From: Paenibacillus sp. YPG26
Lineage (GTDB): Bacteria; Bacillota; Bacilli; Paenibacillales; Paenibacillaceae
Assembly: GCF_023704175.1 (NCBI RefSeq)
Contig: NZ_CP084530.1
Coordinates: 1,572,001-1,636,000, forward strand
Direction: 5' to 3'
Length of the DNA: 64,000 bases
Of this stretch, positions 42,237-51,769 are shown in pieces (the first letter of the stretch is position 1; every line of letters starts with the position of its first letter). The position numbers and the translations under genes are program-made. The notes below the pieces were generated by a model. It saw only the letters and a program-made list of their open reading frames with translations. It did not search any database and was not told where the DNA came from.

Positions 42237-44003
42237 CTAGCCGTTCTTCACCGCGCTCTTCAGACTTTTGACAAGTCCTTCGTCAGGCGTGATGTAGAGG
42301 GTCTTCTGATGATCATAGATGACGAATCCAGGCTTGGCGCCGCTTGGCTTGCGGACATGCCGGATCAATGTACAATCCACCGGTACACTGCTGGACTGCT
42401 TCGCCTGGCTGAAGTAAGCCGCGAGCTGAGCCGCTTCCTCAAGCGTAGATTCCCCGAAGGCAGCGCTGCGGATCACTACGTGCGAACCTGGAATATCCTT
42501 CGTATGCAGCCACGTATCATTCGAGCTTGCCAGCTTGTTGGTCACATATTCATTCTGCAGGTTGTTCTTGCCCACATAGATTTCGATCCCCTCTGAAGAC
42601 GTGTACACATGAAGGGTTGGACGGTCGTTCTTTTTCTTCTTCCGGGTCTTCTTGCTGCGGTCCCGCAAATATCCCTGTTGAATCAATTCATCTCTAATCT
42701 CGTCAATATCGCTCAGTGACGCGAACGCGAGCTGTTGAAGCAGTCCTTCCACATAAGCAATCTCCTCGTGGGTGAGGCGCAGCTGCTCGTCAATGACAGC
42801 CAGACTGTTCTTGAATTTATTGTACTTCTTGAAATACCGCTGGGCATTCTCCGATGGTGTTGACAGCGGATCAAGCGGGATCCGCTCCATCCCTTGATTC
42901 TCGTCGTAGTAATTCACCAGCTCGATGTCTTTGTCGCCCTTCTTGATCAGATGAAGGGAGGGCAGCAGAAGCTCACCCCAAATGCGGTACCGCTCGGCAT
43001 CTTTGGCCTCTTCCAGGTCTTCGTCCAGCTTGCCAAGCTTCTTGATATTCTTGGTCCGCTCATTCTGCAGGAAGCGGATCAGGTCACTGACCTTCTGTTT
43101 GACCGTATCACGCTCGGCTTTGTCCCCGTAATAGTCCTCAAGGCAGGCGCTGATGGAGGGATAATGCTTGATATCCTCTTGAATCAGGGTAAGCGGAATG
43201 GCGGAGAAAATGCTCTTCCCCTTCGCATTCACTCCGGTTACAGGATCATACCGGTGCTCCCGGACAGACGTCATCAGGTTGTCGAAAGCCTCCCAAAGAG
43301 CATCGGTTCTGGCAGAGAGAGCCTCGGGCGTTCCCGTCCGTTCTTCGGCACGGTGATGAATCTCCTGGGCAATCAACGGACTAAGCCCGCTGAAGGTATT
43401 TACGATCCAGGCCGGAACCTGATCCAGGGCAAGATCCGCAGAAGCTGCGTGGAAGGCCGTCAGAAAGGTCTCTTTGCCCACTGTGAGCGGATTGAGCTTA
43501 TGCTGCTGAGGCGGCTCGGTATAGCTGAACCCGGGCATAACGACCCGGTAGCTGCTGATCGAAGGGGTAACATGATGAATCCCGTCGAGCTGAGTCCCGG
43601 TGGCCGGATCTACAAGAATAATATTGCTGTGCCGCCCCATGAGTTCAATTATAATGCGTTTGCTTGAGATGTCCCCCAGTTCATCCCGCTGCCGCACATC
43701 AATCTGAATCGTCCGCTCGAGGCCGTTCTGCGTAATGGATTCGATCACACTGCCTTCACAGTGCTTGCGAAGCAGCATGCAGAACATAGGCGCTTCTTGC
43801 GGATTGACAAAAGTCTGACTGGTGAAATGAATACGTGGATAAGTCGGATTCGCCGAGATAATCAGGCGCCGGTTCTCTCCTTGAGCTCTAAGATTGAAGA
43901 TGATATCGCTCGGGGAGGGCTGGTGTATTTTATTAATTCTTCCGCCAACGCAGAGCTGCAGCTCATGCACAATTGCGCGGGTTACAATTCCATCAAGTGC
44001 CAT
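42237..44003 (-). CDS. rqcH: Ribosome quality control protein RqcH (NFACT/Rqc2 family)
   Basis: This 588-aa protein of the NEMF/Rqc2/RqcH family (B. subtilis YloA, formerly FbpA-like) binds obstructed 50S subunits with peptidyl-tRNA and recruits tRNA(Ala) to add C-terminal alanine tails. The NFACT-N domain starts MALDGIVTRAIVHEL. A long coiled-coil middle region (residues 300-430) follows, then the NFACT-R domain with YVGKNNLQNEYVTNKLAS and DTWLHTKDIPGSHVVIR. At residues 96-97 the sequence is GLER, near the Asp-Arg pair needed for tRNA binding in B. subtilis. ATG 44003 gives the family N-terminus. It diverges from the Ca2+-ATPase, the yloA-yloB pairing of Bacillus. Confidence 0.92.
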   Translation of the reverse strand: MALDGIVTRAIVHELQLCVGGRINKIHQPSPSDIIFNLRAQGENRRLIISANPTYPRIHFTSQTFVNPQEAPMFCMLLRKHCEGSVIESITQNGLERTIQIDVRQRDELGDISSKRIIIELMGRHSNIILVDPATGTQLDGIHHVTPSISSYRVVMPGFSYTEPPQQHKLNPLTVGKETFLTAFHAASADLALDQVPAWIVNTFSGLSPLIAQEIHHRAEERTGTPEALSARTDALWEAFDNLMTSVREHRYDPVTGVNAKGKSIFSAIPLTLIQEDIKHYPSISACLEDYYGDKAERDTVKQKVSDLIRFLQNERTKNIKKLGKLDEDLEEAKDAERYRIWGELLLPSLHLIKKGDKDIELVNYYDENQGMERIPLDPLSTPSENAQRYFKKYNKFKNSLAVIDEQLRLTHEEIAYVEGLLQQLAFASLSDIDEIRDELIQQGYLRDRSKKTRKKKKNDRPTLHVYTSSEGIEIYVGKNNLQNEYVTNKLASSNDTWLHTKDIPGSHVVIRSAAFGESTLEEAAQLAAYFSQAKQSSSVPVDCTLIRHVRKPSGAKPGFVIYDHQKTLYITPDEGLVKSLKSAVKNG

Positions 44004-44182
44004 ATTCGTGGATTCTCCTGTCTTTCTTGCGTCTTCTTTTACTATGATGCCATAGTTGGAGCAAAAACTTAAGGCCCTCCGGGTGATAATTTGGGACTTG
44101 TCTGAATACATTTACCCTAGTACAGGGTGGAAAAGCTCTCACACTGCCAAATACGCGGGAAATACGGGAGGGAAATACGAGC

Positions 44183-46978
44183 ATGGAACAAAAAAACTGG
44201 CACCAGTGGAGTGCCGATGAGCTCTTGGAACGGTTCGCCGTGGAGCAGAATCAGGGCCTGGCCACAGAGGAGGCGCAGCGGAGGCGCGAACAGAGCGGCC
44301 CTAATGAACTGTCCGAAGCCAAGCGCATCTCGCCGCTGATTCTGTTCCTGAACCAGTTCAAAGATTTCATGATGCTGATTCTCATGGGGGCTACGCTGGT
44401 ATCGGGGCTGCTCGGTGAATATCTGGATGCCATCACGATTGTCGCCATCGTTGTGTTGAATGGAGTGCTGGGCTTCATTCAGGAATTTCGGGCTGAAAAA
44501 TCTCTGCGCGCGCTGAAGCAGCTGTCTGCGCCTCATGCGAAAGTAAAGCGCGGCGGAACTGTACAGGACATTCCCGCCCGGGAGCTTGTGCCTGGCGATA
44601 TTGTCCTGCTCGAGAGCGGAGACCGGATTCCTGCGGACCTTCGCTGGCTTAAGGTGAACAGCTGTGATGTCGAGGAATCCGCTCTTACCGGTGAATCCCA
44701 CCCTTCCGGCAAAATCACCTCGGCCATCCCATCCGCTGAGGTTCCGCTCGGAGATCAGAAGAACCTGGGGTTCATGGGAACGATGGTTACCCGCGGCTCA
44801 GGTGTCGGCGTGGTCATTCGCACCGGCATGGATACCGAAATGGGGAAGATCGCGGATCTGATCCAGAGCACGGAGGCTCAGGAGACTCCTCTGCAGCGGC
44901 GTCTGGAGCAGTTAGGCAAAATATTGATCATTCTCTCCCTCGGCTTAACTATCCTTGTTGTACTCGCAGGTATTCTGCATGGACAGCCTGCCGGCAGCAT
45001 GTTCTTCGCTGGTGTGAGTCTGGCGGTGGCGGCTATTCCGGAAGGTCTGCCGGCCATTGTAACGATCGCTCTGGCACTGGGTGTGCAGCGAATGATCAAG
45101 CGCAAGGCGATCGTCCGCAAGCTGCCGTCGGTCGAGACATTGGGCTGCGCCTCGGTAATCTGCTCGGATAAGACGGGAACATTAACCCAGAACAAAATGA
45201 CCGTGAAGCAGGTCTGGCTGGAGGGACGGTCCTATGAAGTGACCGGTGATGGTTATGAACCGGAAGGATATGTGTTATACCAAGGCAAGCCTGCTGATTT
45301 CAAGAAGGAGTCTTCCCTGCGCAGACTGCTTCAGATCAGCTCTTTATGTAATAATGCGGAGATTTATGAATCAGCTTCCGAGGAACAGCGGGGCAAGAAG
45401 AAGGGCAAGGATGACTTAGGCACTCAGTGGCTGTTAAAGGGAGACCCTACAGAGGGAGCGCTGCTTGCCCTTGCTTCCAAGGCAGGCTTCTCCCCGCAGA
45501 CCTTAAGCGGGATTTACAGCAGAGAGCAAGAATTCCCGTTCGACTCCGACAGGAAGCGAATGTCTGTTATTGTGAGTCATCAGGGGGGCCGGCTGTCCTA
45601 CGTCAAGGGCGCGCCGGATATGCTGCTTGACAGGTGCTCTTATATTTTGTGGGAAGGGAATGTGGTGCCGCTCACCGGGACACTCCGGCAAAAGGTAGCC
45701 GCGGCCAACGAAAGAATGGCCCGCTCTGCGCTCCGTGTGCTCGGGCTCGCTTACAGGGACCTTAGGCCGCATGACCATACTTCCTCAGCGGATCAAGTTG
45801 AATCCCAGCTTATTTTTGTCGGTCTGACGGGTATGATCGACCCGCCGCGCAAGGAAGTGCGTGAAGCGATCTCCATCTGCCGCAGGGCGGGCATCAAGAC
45901 CGTGATGATTACGGGTGATCATGGACTGACAGCAGAGGCCATTGCGAGTGAGCTGGGTATTCTTGTGCGCGGCGGCCTCTCCCTGACAGGCCAGCAGCTT
46001 GCAGTGATGAGCGATGAGCAGCTGGATAAGCAGGTCGATAACATCTACGTATATTCACGGGTATCGCCTGAGCATAAGCTTCGGATCGTCAAATCCCTGC
46101 AGCGTAAAGGCCACGTGGTAGCGATGACCGGAGATGGAGTCAATGATGCGCCGGCGATCAAGGCCGCAGATATCGGGATTGCCATGGGCATTACCGGTAC
46201 AGATGTGTCCAAGGAAGCGTCCTCGCTGATCCTGAATGATGATAATTTCTCGACCATTGTGGCCGCCATTGAAGAGGGGCGCAATATTTACGAGAATATC
46301 CGGAAGTTCATTCGCTACTTGCTCGCTTCGAATGTGGGAGAGATTCTGACCATGTTCTTCGCCATGATGGCGGGACTGCCGCTGCCGCTGCTGCCGATTC
46401 AGATTCTGTGGGTGAATCTTGTGACCGACGGCTTGCCTGCGATGGCTCTGGGGGTCGATCAACCTGAGAAAGATCTGATGGAGCACAAGCCGAGAGGGGC
46501 AAGCGAGAATATATTCGCCCGCAGGCTGGGCTGGAAGATTATCAGCCGCGGTGTCCTGATTGGACTATGTACACTCGGAGCCTTCTGGATCACGCTTCAG
46601 GCAGCTCCTGATAGTCCGCAGCAGTTAATGCTTGCACAGTCCGTTGCCTTTGCAACTCTGGTGCTGGCTCAGCTGATCCATGTATTTGACTGCCGGAGCT
46701 CACGGTCGATCTTCCATCGCAACCTCTTCCAGAACAAATATCTGGTGCTCGCCGTGCTGTCTTCACTGCTTCTCATGATCGCTGTGTTCTATATTGAACC
46801 GCTGCAGCCGATCTTCAAGACTGTTGCGCTTGGCCCCCGCGAGTGGGCGATTGCCTTTGTAGCTGGCGGAATTCCAACGTTCCTGATGGGAGCAGGCAGT
46901 GTGCTGTCGACGAAGAAGCCGCGCAAATCGGGTCCGCGCCGCGCTATGCCGGCGAATAGTACAAATATTCGGGCATAA
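44183..46978 (+). CDS. yloB: Ca2+-transporting P-type ATPase (SERCA/PMCA type, YloB-like)
   Basis: This 931-aa P-type ATPase pumps Ca2+ out of the cytosol. An N-terminal cation_ATPase_N segment (residues 1-70), helices M1-M2, and an actuator domain with [11 protein letters not shown] come first. The M4 ion-binding motif is [11 protein letters not shown], the phosphorylation site is [14 protein letters not shown], and the nucleotide domain has [10 protein letters not shown]. The hinge [22 protein letters not shown] precedes six C-terminal helices. B. subtilis YloB, a spore-associated calcium ATPase, is the same type and also neighbours the yloA gene. GGGAGGG precedes ATG 44183. Confidence 0.93.
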   Translation: MEQKNWHQWSADELLERFAVEQNQGLATEEAQRRREQSGPNELSEAKRISPLILFLNQFKDFMMLILMGATLVSGLLGEYLDAITIVAIVVLNGVLGFIQEFRAEKSLRALKQLSAPHAKVKRGGTVQDIPARELVPGDIVLLESGDRIPADLRWLKVNSCDVEESALTGESHPSGKITSAIPSAEVPLGDQKNLGFMGTMVTRGSGVGVVIRTGMDTEMGKIADLIQSTEAQETPLQRRLEQLGKILIILSLGLTILVVLAGILHGQPAGSMFFAGVSLAVAAIPEGLPAIVTIALALGVQRMIKRKAIVRKLPSVETLGCASVICSDKTGTLTQNKMTVKQVWLEGRSYEVTGDGYEPEGYVLYQGKPADFKKESSLRRLLQISSLCNNAEIYESASEEQRGKKKGKDDLGTQWLLKGDPTEGALLALASKAGFSPQTLSGIYSREQEFPFDSDRKRMSVIVSHQGGRLSYVKGAPDMLLDRCSYILWEGNVVPLTGTLRQKVAAANERMARSALRVLGLAYRDLRPHDHTSSADQVESQLIFVGLTGMIDPPRKEVREAISICRRAGIKTVMITGDHGLTAEAIASELGILVRGGLSLTGQQLAVMSDEQLDKQVDNIYVYSRVSPEHKLRIVKSLQRKGHVVAMTGDGVNDAPAIKAADIGIAMGITGTDVSKEASSLILNDDNFSTIVAAIEEGRNIYENIRKFIRYLLASNVGEILTMFFAMMAGLPLPLLPIQILWVNLVTDGLPAMALGVDQPEKDLMEHKPRGASENIFARRLGWKIISRGVLIGLCTLGAFWITLQAAPDSPQQLMLAQSVAFATLVLAQLIHVFDCRSSRSIFHRNLFQNKYLVLAVLSSLLLMIAVFYIEPLQPIFKTVALGPREWAIAFVAGGIPTFLMGAGSVLSTKKPRKSGPRRAMPANSTNIRA

Positions 46979-47047
46979 AATGAATACCCTTCCCTCTCTT
47001 AAAAATATAGACTTACCTCAATAAGAGAGATAAAGAGAGGGATAGCT

Positions 47048-47881
47048 ATGGAATTTACAAAAATGCACGGACTCGGCAACGACTTTCTGGTCTTCCACGG
47101 ACACCAGAATTTGCCGGATAATGTGAGTGACCTTGCAGTGAAGTGGTGTGACCGGTTCTTCGGTGTGGGCGGGGATGGACTTGTATTCATTCTGCCATCT
47201 GAGCAAGCCGACTTCCGGATGCGGATTATTAACTCCGACGGCTCTGAAGCCGAGCAGTGCGGGAACGCCATCCGCTGTGTGGCCAAATATGTGTATGATA
47301 ACAAATTAACAGATAAAGAAAATATTACGATTGAGACGCTGGGAGCCGGCGTTCAGCCGGTTAGCTTGAAGGTCGTGAACGGGGTTGTGCAGACGGTTAG
47401 GGTGGATATGGGCGAACCTATTCTGGATGGCCTGACTGTTCCTACCACGCTGGAAGGCAATCCGGTTCTTGATCATCCGATTGAAGCGGATGGGCGCGAA
47501 TTTAATTTTACCGCCGTATCTATGGGCAACCCGCACTGTGTGATTTATGTGGATGACGCGCCCCATTTCGATCTGGAGACATGGGGGCCGAAGCTGGAAG
47601 TCCACCCGTACTTTCCTCGCAAAATCAATGTGGAGTTCGCTACCGTCACCTCCCGTGACCGCGTTGAGATGCGGGTATGGGAGCGAGGAGCGGGGCCGAC
47701 GCTGGCCTGTGGTACGGGTGCATGCGCAACCTTAGTCTCCTCCGTTCTGAACGGGGTAACCGACCGGGCAGCCTGGATCGGTCTCAAAGGTGGAGACCTG
47801 TACATTGAATGGAACGCGGAAGACAACCATGTCTATATGACCGGGCCTGCAGCTGCAGTCTACCAGGGGTCTATCGAATAA
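47048..47881 (+). CDS. dapF: Diaminopimelate epimerase
   Basis: This 277-aa cofactor-independent racemase converts LL-diaminopimelate to the meso form for lysine and peptidoglycan. The fold is a pair of mirror domains, each giving one catalytic Cys: the first in SEAEQCGNAIRCV near residue 72, the second in LACGTGACATL near residue 222. FTKMHGLGNDFLV opens the protein, and ERGAGPT precedes the second Cys. AAGAGAGGGATAG precedes ATG 47048. Its terminator at 47897 is directly followed by a group II intron fragment. Confidence 0.94.
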   Translation: MEFTKMHGLGNDFLVFHGHQNLPDNVSDLAVKWCDRFFGVGGDGLVFILPSEQADFRMRIINSDGSEAEQCGNAIRCVAKYVYDNKLTDKENITIETLGAGVQPVSLKVVNGVVQTVRVDMGEPILDGLTVPTTLEGNPVLDHPIEADGREFNFTAVSMGNPHCVIYVDDAPHFDLETWGPKLEVHPYFPRKINVEFATVTSRDRVEMRVWERGAGPTLACGTGACATLVSSVLNGVTDRAAWIGLKGGDLYIEWNAEDNHVYMTGPAAAVYQGSIE

Positions 47882-47896
47882 TAATAACTGTATTTT

Positions 47897-47936
47897 GCAA
47901 GCTGACTCGTGCCACGGCGGGGTCAGCTTGCTTTAT
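47897..47936 (+). terminator. dapF terminator, also the intron insertion target
   Basis: GCAAGCTGAC and GTCAGCTTGC form a perfect 10-bp stem over a 15-base loop, followed by TTTAT. The intron GTGCG end begins at the next base (47937). Confidence 0.85.
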
Positions 47937-48495
47937 GTGCGCCCGGCATGGGCGATAACTAGTCGGTGAAATTCCGCTACAGGCTTGGCAGTAGGAAAGG
48001 AACTGTTAGCTGAAAGCAAGGGTGTTCGCCGCTAGGCGGAATCTCAAGGAAGTCGGAGGCAAACCCTCTGTCTGACGTACAGAAATCACATATAAGGCAT
48101 GGCGGACGAGCTTGCATGACAAGGCAAAGTCCAATGCTCTCCAAACTCCGACATGTAAATGTGCAGAAAAACGAGGGGAAAGTTATCGCTCTTACCCGGG
48201 GAGATCTCACATACGTGAAGTAACGCGGAGTAAAGCTTGCTGTGAGAAGTCAGCAGTCGCCATAGTACGCGAACCGAAAAAAAGAAAAAACTCGTTGAGC
48301 GGAAGGGCTGAACAATCGTAAGTCTTGAGTATATACAGGAAGGAGAACCAGTGCGTTGAAAGCAGAATACCGAAAGGGCGCCTCAAAGGGATAGTGTGGA
48401 ACACAAAGTTTATGTGGGAGCGCGGAGTGCCAGGAGTCGGGAGAGTAGGGAAGAGACGGCGCAAATGACATGCTTGAAAAGATATTGACCGATCA
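47937..48495 (+). mobile_element. Group II intron, 5' fragment (ribozyme domains and start of ORF only)
   Basis: The sequence opens GTGCGCCCGGCATGGGCG, the GUGYG 5' end of bacterial group II introns. It continues about 530 bases without an ORF but with the G-rich, hairpin-dense character of domain I (for example CGGTGAAATTCCGC, GCCGCTAGGCGG and GAATACCGAAAGGGCGCC). It then reaches an ATG that begins like a group II reverse transcriptase. No domain V or VI could be found afterwards, so the 3' half is missing. It lies directly behind the dapF terminator, a site preference known for class C introns, though class is not proven. The right edge is approximate. Confidence 0.75.
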
Positions 48496-48520
48496 AATTC
48501 AAGCTAAACAGAGGACCTGA
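48470..48520 (+). pseudogene. Truncated intron-encoded reverse transcriptase start
   Basis: From ATG 48470 the frame reads MLEKILTDQIQAKQRT and stops. MLEKIL is the usual opening of group II intron maturase/reverse transcriptases (LtrA-like), which are 400-600 aa long. After about eight residues the likeness ends and the composition turns AT-rich, so this is a deletion or recombination junction rather than a point mutation. It has no expected activity. Confidence 0.6.
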
Positions 48521-48718
48521 AAGTATTGAATTATGAGCCTTGTATCACTAATTTGAAGTACTAAGCTGAAAAAGTTAAATATTATACTAATGTAACTAAT
48601 AAGGTATTTATAAATTTGTGTTAAATTAGTAAAAATTGTAGAAATATATTGAATTATTGGAAAATAAATGAAATGATTAAAGAGATCAAACGATCAAAAT
48701 TTATTTGAGGAGAGATGG
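48521..48718 (+). other. AT-rich spacer between intron remnant and pseudogene
   Basis: These 198 bases are strongly AT-rich compared with the flanking genome. They have no ORF and no recognised repeat. A promoter for the following gene is likely here (several TATAAT-like hexamers), but none is convincing. They are probably part of the acquired segment. Confidence 0.5.
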
Positions 48719-49507
48719 ATGATGAAGATTGGGAAATTGTTTTTCACAGCTTTTATATTAGTGTTCTCAGCTGTGGTAGTATTGGGACCACAACAAGCAT
48801 CAGCATCTGGATCAGTACCGAAAATATCAAAAGAGGATTTAGAACTCGGTAGCCCTGTACTAATTAAAAAATCAGAAACACCCCAAACAATAAGGCTTGT
48901 TGGACCAGATGGTAAGATTGAGATAAAGAATGCAATCGTAAGAGAGTATCACCCAGCAGATCCTAATGGTTATCTTAAATCAAGCGGTCAACAACCGTTA
49001 GATCCAGGAGACGAGTTGGTAAAAGTAGTGGATGTGACTTTCATTGAAAATGAAGCGAAGGATCAATTGAATTCTGAAAAAGTGCAGCCATCTAGACTAG
49101 GGGATTAATATACAAAAAATCCAAGTCACGAATATGAAACATATGGGACGTCTGTAGTTGCTTCTGCAGAAGAAACAGGAAGTTCTGGTGGAACCCTAAC
49201 TCTTTCTCAATCTGTGGGAGTGAGTAATTCATTCAATGCGGGTGTCACCATTAGTGCATCAATAGTATCTGCGACTGTTGGGTATAACGTTAGTCAGAGT
49301 TGGACCACTACAGCTTCTTTTAGTGAACCATGCCCTTAGGACCAAAAGAAGACCGTTATAAATGCTTACAGTAAGTATATGACAAGGCATTACGAAGTGT
49401 GGAAAACGGGCTTTTTTAGTGATAGCTTGGTTAATCATGGTACAGCTGATCGCCATGTAGGATTCAGATTTGATATTATAAAGAAGGATGGTTATCCAAG
49501 CATGTAG
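48719..49507 (+). pseudogene. Secreted protein gene with two in-frame stop codons
   Basis: ATG 48719 follows GAGGAGAG. The frame gives a signal peptide ending QQASASG and about 100 residues, then TAA at 49106. The same frame resumes as YTKNPSHEYETYGTSVVAS, is stopped again by TAG at 49337, and resumes as DQKKTVINAYSKYMTRHYEV up to a final TAG at 49505. There is no frameshift over 263 codons, so the parent was a protein of about 262 aa. The region FNAGVTISASIVSATVGYNV is beta-rich and Ser/Thr-rich, typical of exported or pore-forming-like proteins, but no family was recognised. Codon use is AT-rich and foreign to its neighbours. Confidence 0.75.
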
Positions 49508-49528
49508 TGTTGATTTTAAAATCAAAAG

Positions 49529-49565
49529 ACGGCAAGCCTCCGGTCTTTAGGAGGCTTGCCGTTTG
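49529..49565. terminator. Terminator at the end of the AT-rich island
   Basis: ACGGCAAGCCTC and GAGGCTTGCCGT form a perfect 12-bp stem over a 9-base loop. T-rich sequence lies on both outer sides. Confidence 0.8.
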
Positions 49566-49838
49566 GTTATTCTGGTCATCGCAAATAGAATATGGACTTT
49601 GAATGCACGGCTTACTTTTTGCATGCCTCGAAGCAGAAATAGGCGGGAGACCTTGGTTGTTCTTCATTTGGCTAATTGCACTATCAGATTCCCTTCCTTG
49701 TACCCGTGATTATTCATGAAGACGATAGTAATGCATTGAACGTGACGTGCTTTTAACCTTACTATCCTGCCCGTTTTATGTTACATTATAGTGAATATTA
49801 AGAGGAACCTGTTCCGCTATAGGTTGGAGGATGGTTAG
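49566..49838 (+). promoter_or_regulatory. Upstream region of the homocysteine methyltransferase gene
   Basis: About 270 non-coding bases. A small palindrome GGAAC-CT-GTTCC lies at 49804-49815, just before the ribosome site AGGTTGGAGGA. TATAGT at 49787 may be a -10. No S-box (SAM riboswitch) core was seen, although many methionine-cycle genes of this group carry one. Confidence 0.4.
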
Positions 49839-51734
49839 ATGAAACCGGAATTAGATTTAAGGGCAAGACTGAAGAGAGAAGTTCTAATCGGCGATGGAGC
49901 GATGGGTACTTATTTGTACCAGCTTGGGTTCCCGGTGGGCATTTCATTTGAAGAGCTGAACATTATTCGTCCTGAGGTGATCGGGGACATTCATAGACAG
50001 TATGTAGACGCGGGCGCGCAAGTGCTTGAGACCAATACCTTCTCGGCGAATTACTATAAACTTTCCAAATACGGGCTTGAAGGTAAAGTAGAGGAGATTA
50101 ACCGCGCCGCCGTTCGTATTGCGCGCCAAGCGGCTGGAGATGACAACTATGTAGTCGGCACAGTTGGCTCGATCCGCGGCGGCAAGCGGATTAATGTCTC
50201 CAACAAAGAGCTGCGGCGTTATTACGAGCAGCAAATATCAGCCCTTCTGGGAGAAAAGGTCGATGGTATTCTCCTTGAGACGTTCTTTGATCTGGATGAA
50301 ATTCGGATCGCCCAAGAAATGGTCCGTAAGTACAGTGATCTGCCTGTAATCTGTCAATTTGCAGTAGATAGTATTGGCAGAACGATTGATGGCTATTCCA
50401 TTATGGACGCCTTCTCGATTCTTCGTCAGGAAGGAGCCGATGTTCTGGGCTTCAACTGTCATTCAGGGCCAAAAGGCATCATGGATGTCATAGCCAAGCT
50501 GAATGGGCCCCTTGAGGTTCCACTATCCGTATATCCGAATGCGGGCCTTGCTGACTATGTGGACGGCGAATATATTTACGGGGCAACTCCTGAATATTTC
50601 GGACAAAGCGCCATCTCCTTCGCGGATCTGGGAGCGCGCCTCATTGGAGGCTGCTGCGGGACGACACCGGATCATATTGCTGCAATGGCAGCTGTGATGA
50701 AGGGGCATACACCGGCGCCTCTGGCCGAGAACGCTGCGCTCTCCGTTCAACCGGTGCTTGAGATTGTGGCTGAGCATGTGGCTGAAGAGCGCGAAGTGCC
50801 GGCGGGACGCCCGGAAGGACCCTCCATCGTAGACCTTGTCAAGGAACGTCATACGATCATCGTAGAGCTTGATCCTCCACGTGATCTGGATATTACAAAG
50901 TTCATGAAAGGGGCCGCCGCCCTGAAAGAGACGGGAGTTGACGCCCTTACGCTGGCCGATAATTCACTGGCTGTCACCCGCATGAGCAATATGGCTCTTG
51001 GCCACCTGGTTCTCAAAGAGACAGGGCTGCGCCCGCTGATTCATATTGCCTGCCGGGACCGTAATTTAATCGGTACCCAGTCGCACTTAATGGGCTTCGA
51101 TGCGCTGGGTATTGACCATGTCCTTGCGGTAACCGGAGACCCGGCGAGATTTGGCGACTTGCCTGGAGCAAGCTCAGTGTATGATATGACCTCCTTCGAG
51201 ATTATCAGAATGATCAAGCAGCTCAATGACGGGGTTGCCTTCTCAGGCAAGCCGCTTAAGCAAAAGGCGAACTTCGTTGTCGGAGCCGCATTCAATCCGA
51301 ATGTGAAGCATTTAGATAAAGCCGTTCAGCGTCTGGAGAAGAAGATTGCTTCAGGCGCCGACTATATCATGACCCAGCCTGTATATGATGTGAAGCTCAT
51401 CGCTTCTATTAAAGAAGCCACTGCTCATCTGGACGTCCCGATATTTATCGGGATTATGCCGCTGGCCAGTGGGAAGAATGCAGAATACCTGCACAATGAA
51501 GTGCCGGGTATACAGCTGTCCGACTCCGTTCGCAGCCGTATGGAAGGACTTCAGGGCGAAGAGGGCCGGCGCGTTGGCGTTGAGATAGCGAAGGAGCTGC
51601 TCGATGTTGCAATGGAGCATTTTAACGGGATATACTTGATGACCCCGTTTATGTTTTATGAGATGACAGCGACCTTGACGAATTATGTAAAAGAGAAGTC
51701 GAAAGAGCATAAGGCCCACTTGTTTCACTCATAA
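49839..51734 (+). CDS. yitJ: Bifunctional homocysteine S-methyltransferase / 5,10-methylenetetrahydrofolate reductase (YitJ-like)
   Basis: This 631-aa fusion protein covers two steps of methionine synthesis. The N-terminal half (residues 1-300) is a zinc homocysteine methyltransferase barrel: LIGDGAMGTYLYQLG, LETNTFSANYYKL, GFNCHSGP and ARLIGGCCGTTPDH, the last two supplying the three zinc cysteines. The C-terminal half (about residues 325-625) is a MetF-type FAD TIM barrel with VELDPPRDLDITKF, HIACRDRNL, LAVTGDPAR and YIMTQPVYD. B. subtilis YitJ has the same order. It follows an acquired AT-rich segment and runs toward yloC, 35 bases on. Confidence 0.92.
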   Translation: MKPELDLRARLKREVLIGDGAMGTYLYQLGFPVGISFEELNIIRPEVIGDIHRQYVDAGAQVLETNTFSANYYKLSKYGLEGKVEEINRAAVRIARQAAGDDNYVVGTVGSIRGGKRINVSNKELRRYYEQQISALLGEKVDGILLETFFDLDEIRIAQEMVRKYSDLPVICQFAVDSIGRTIDGYSIMDAFSILRQEGADVLGFNCHSGPKGIMDVIAKLNGPLEVPLSVYPNAGLADYVDGEYIYGATPEYFGQSAISFADLGARLIGGCCGTTPDHIAAMAAVMKGHTPAPLAENAALSVQPVLEIVAEHVAEEREVPAGRPEGPSIVDLVKERHTIIVELDPPRDLDITKFMKGAAALKETGVDALTLADNSLAVTRMSNMALGHLVLKETGLRPLIHIACRDRNLIGTQSHLMGFDALGIDHVLAVTGDPARFGDLPGASSVYDMTSFEIIRMIKQLNDGVAFSGKPLKQKANFVVGAAFNPNVKHLDKAVQRLEKKIASGADYIMTQPVYDVKLIASIKEATAHLDVPIFIGIMPLASGKNAEYLHNEVPGIQLSDSVRSRMEGLQGEEGRRVGVEIAKELLDVAMEHFNGIYLMTPFMFYEMTATLTNYVKEKSKEHKAHLFHS

Positions 51735-51769
51735 TTATCAATTACAATAGTGTAACGGATGTGATGCCG

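Noticed and set aside
44127..44701. Long open frames on both strands over the start of the Ca2+-ATPase gene
   Set aside because: They are alternative-frame readings of a gene with full P-type ATPase motifs.
46975..47045. CTCTCTT/AAGAGAG hairpin between yloB and dapF as a terminator
   Set aside because: Long weak loop and no T-run after the stem; not convincing.
48112..48471. Short frames on both strands within the intron fragment
   Set aside because: They lie in structured ribozyme sequence and have no ribosome sites or homology.
49566..49838. SAM (S-box) riboswitch before the homocysteine methyltransferase gene
   Set aside because: The S-box core sequences and a leader terminator were not found.
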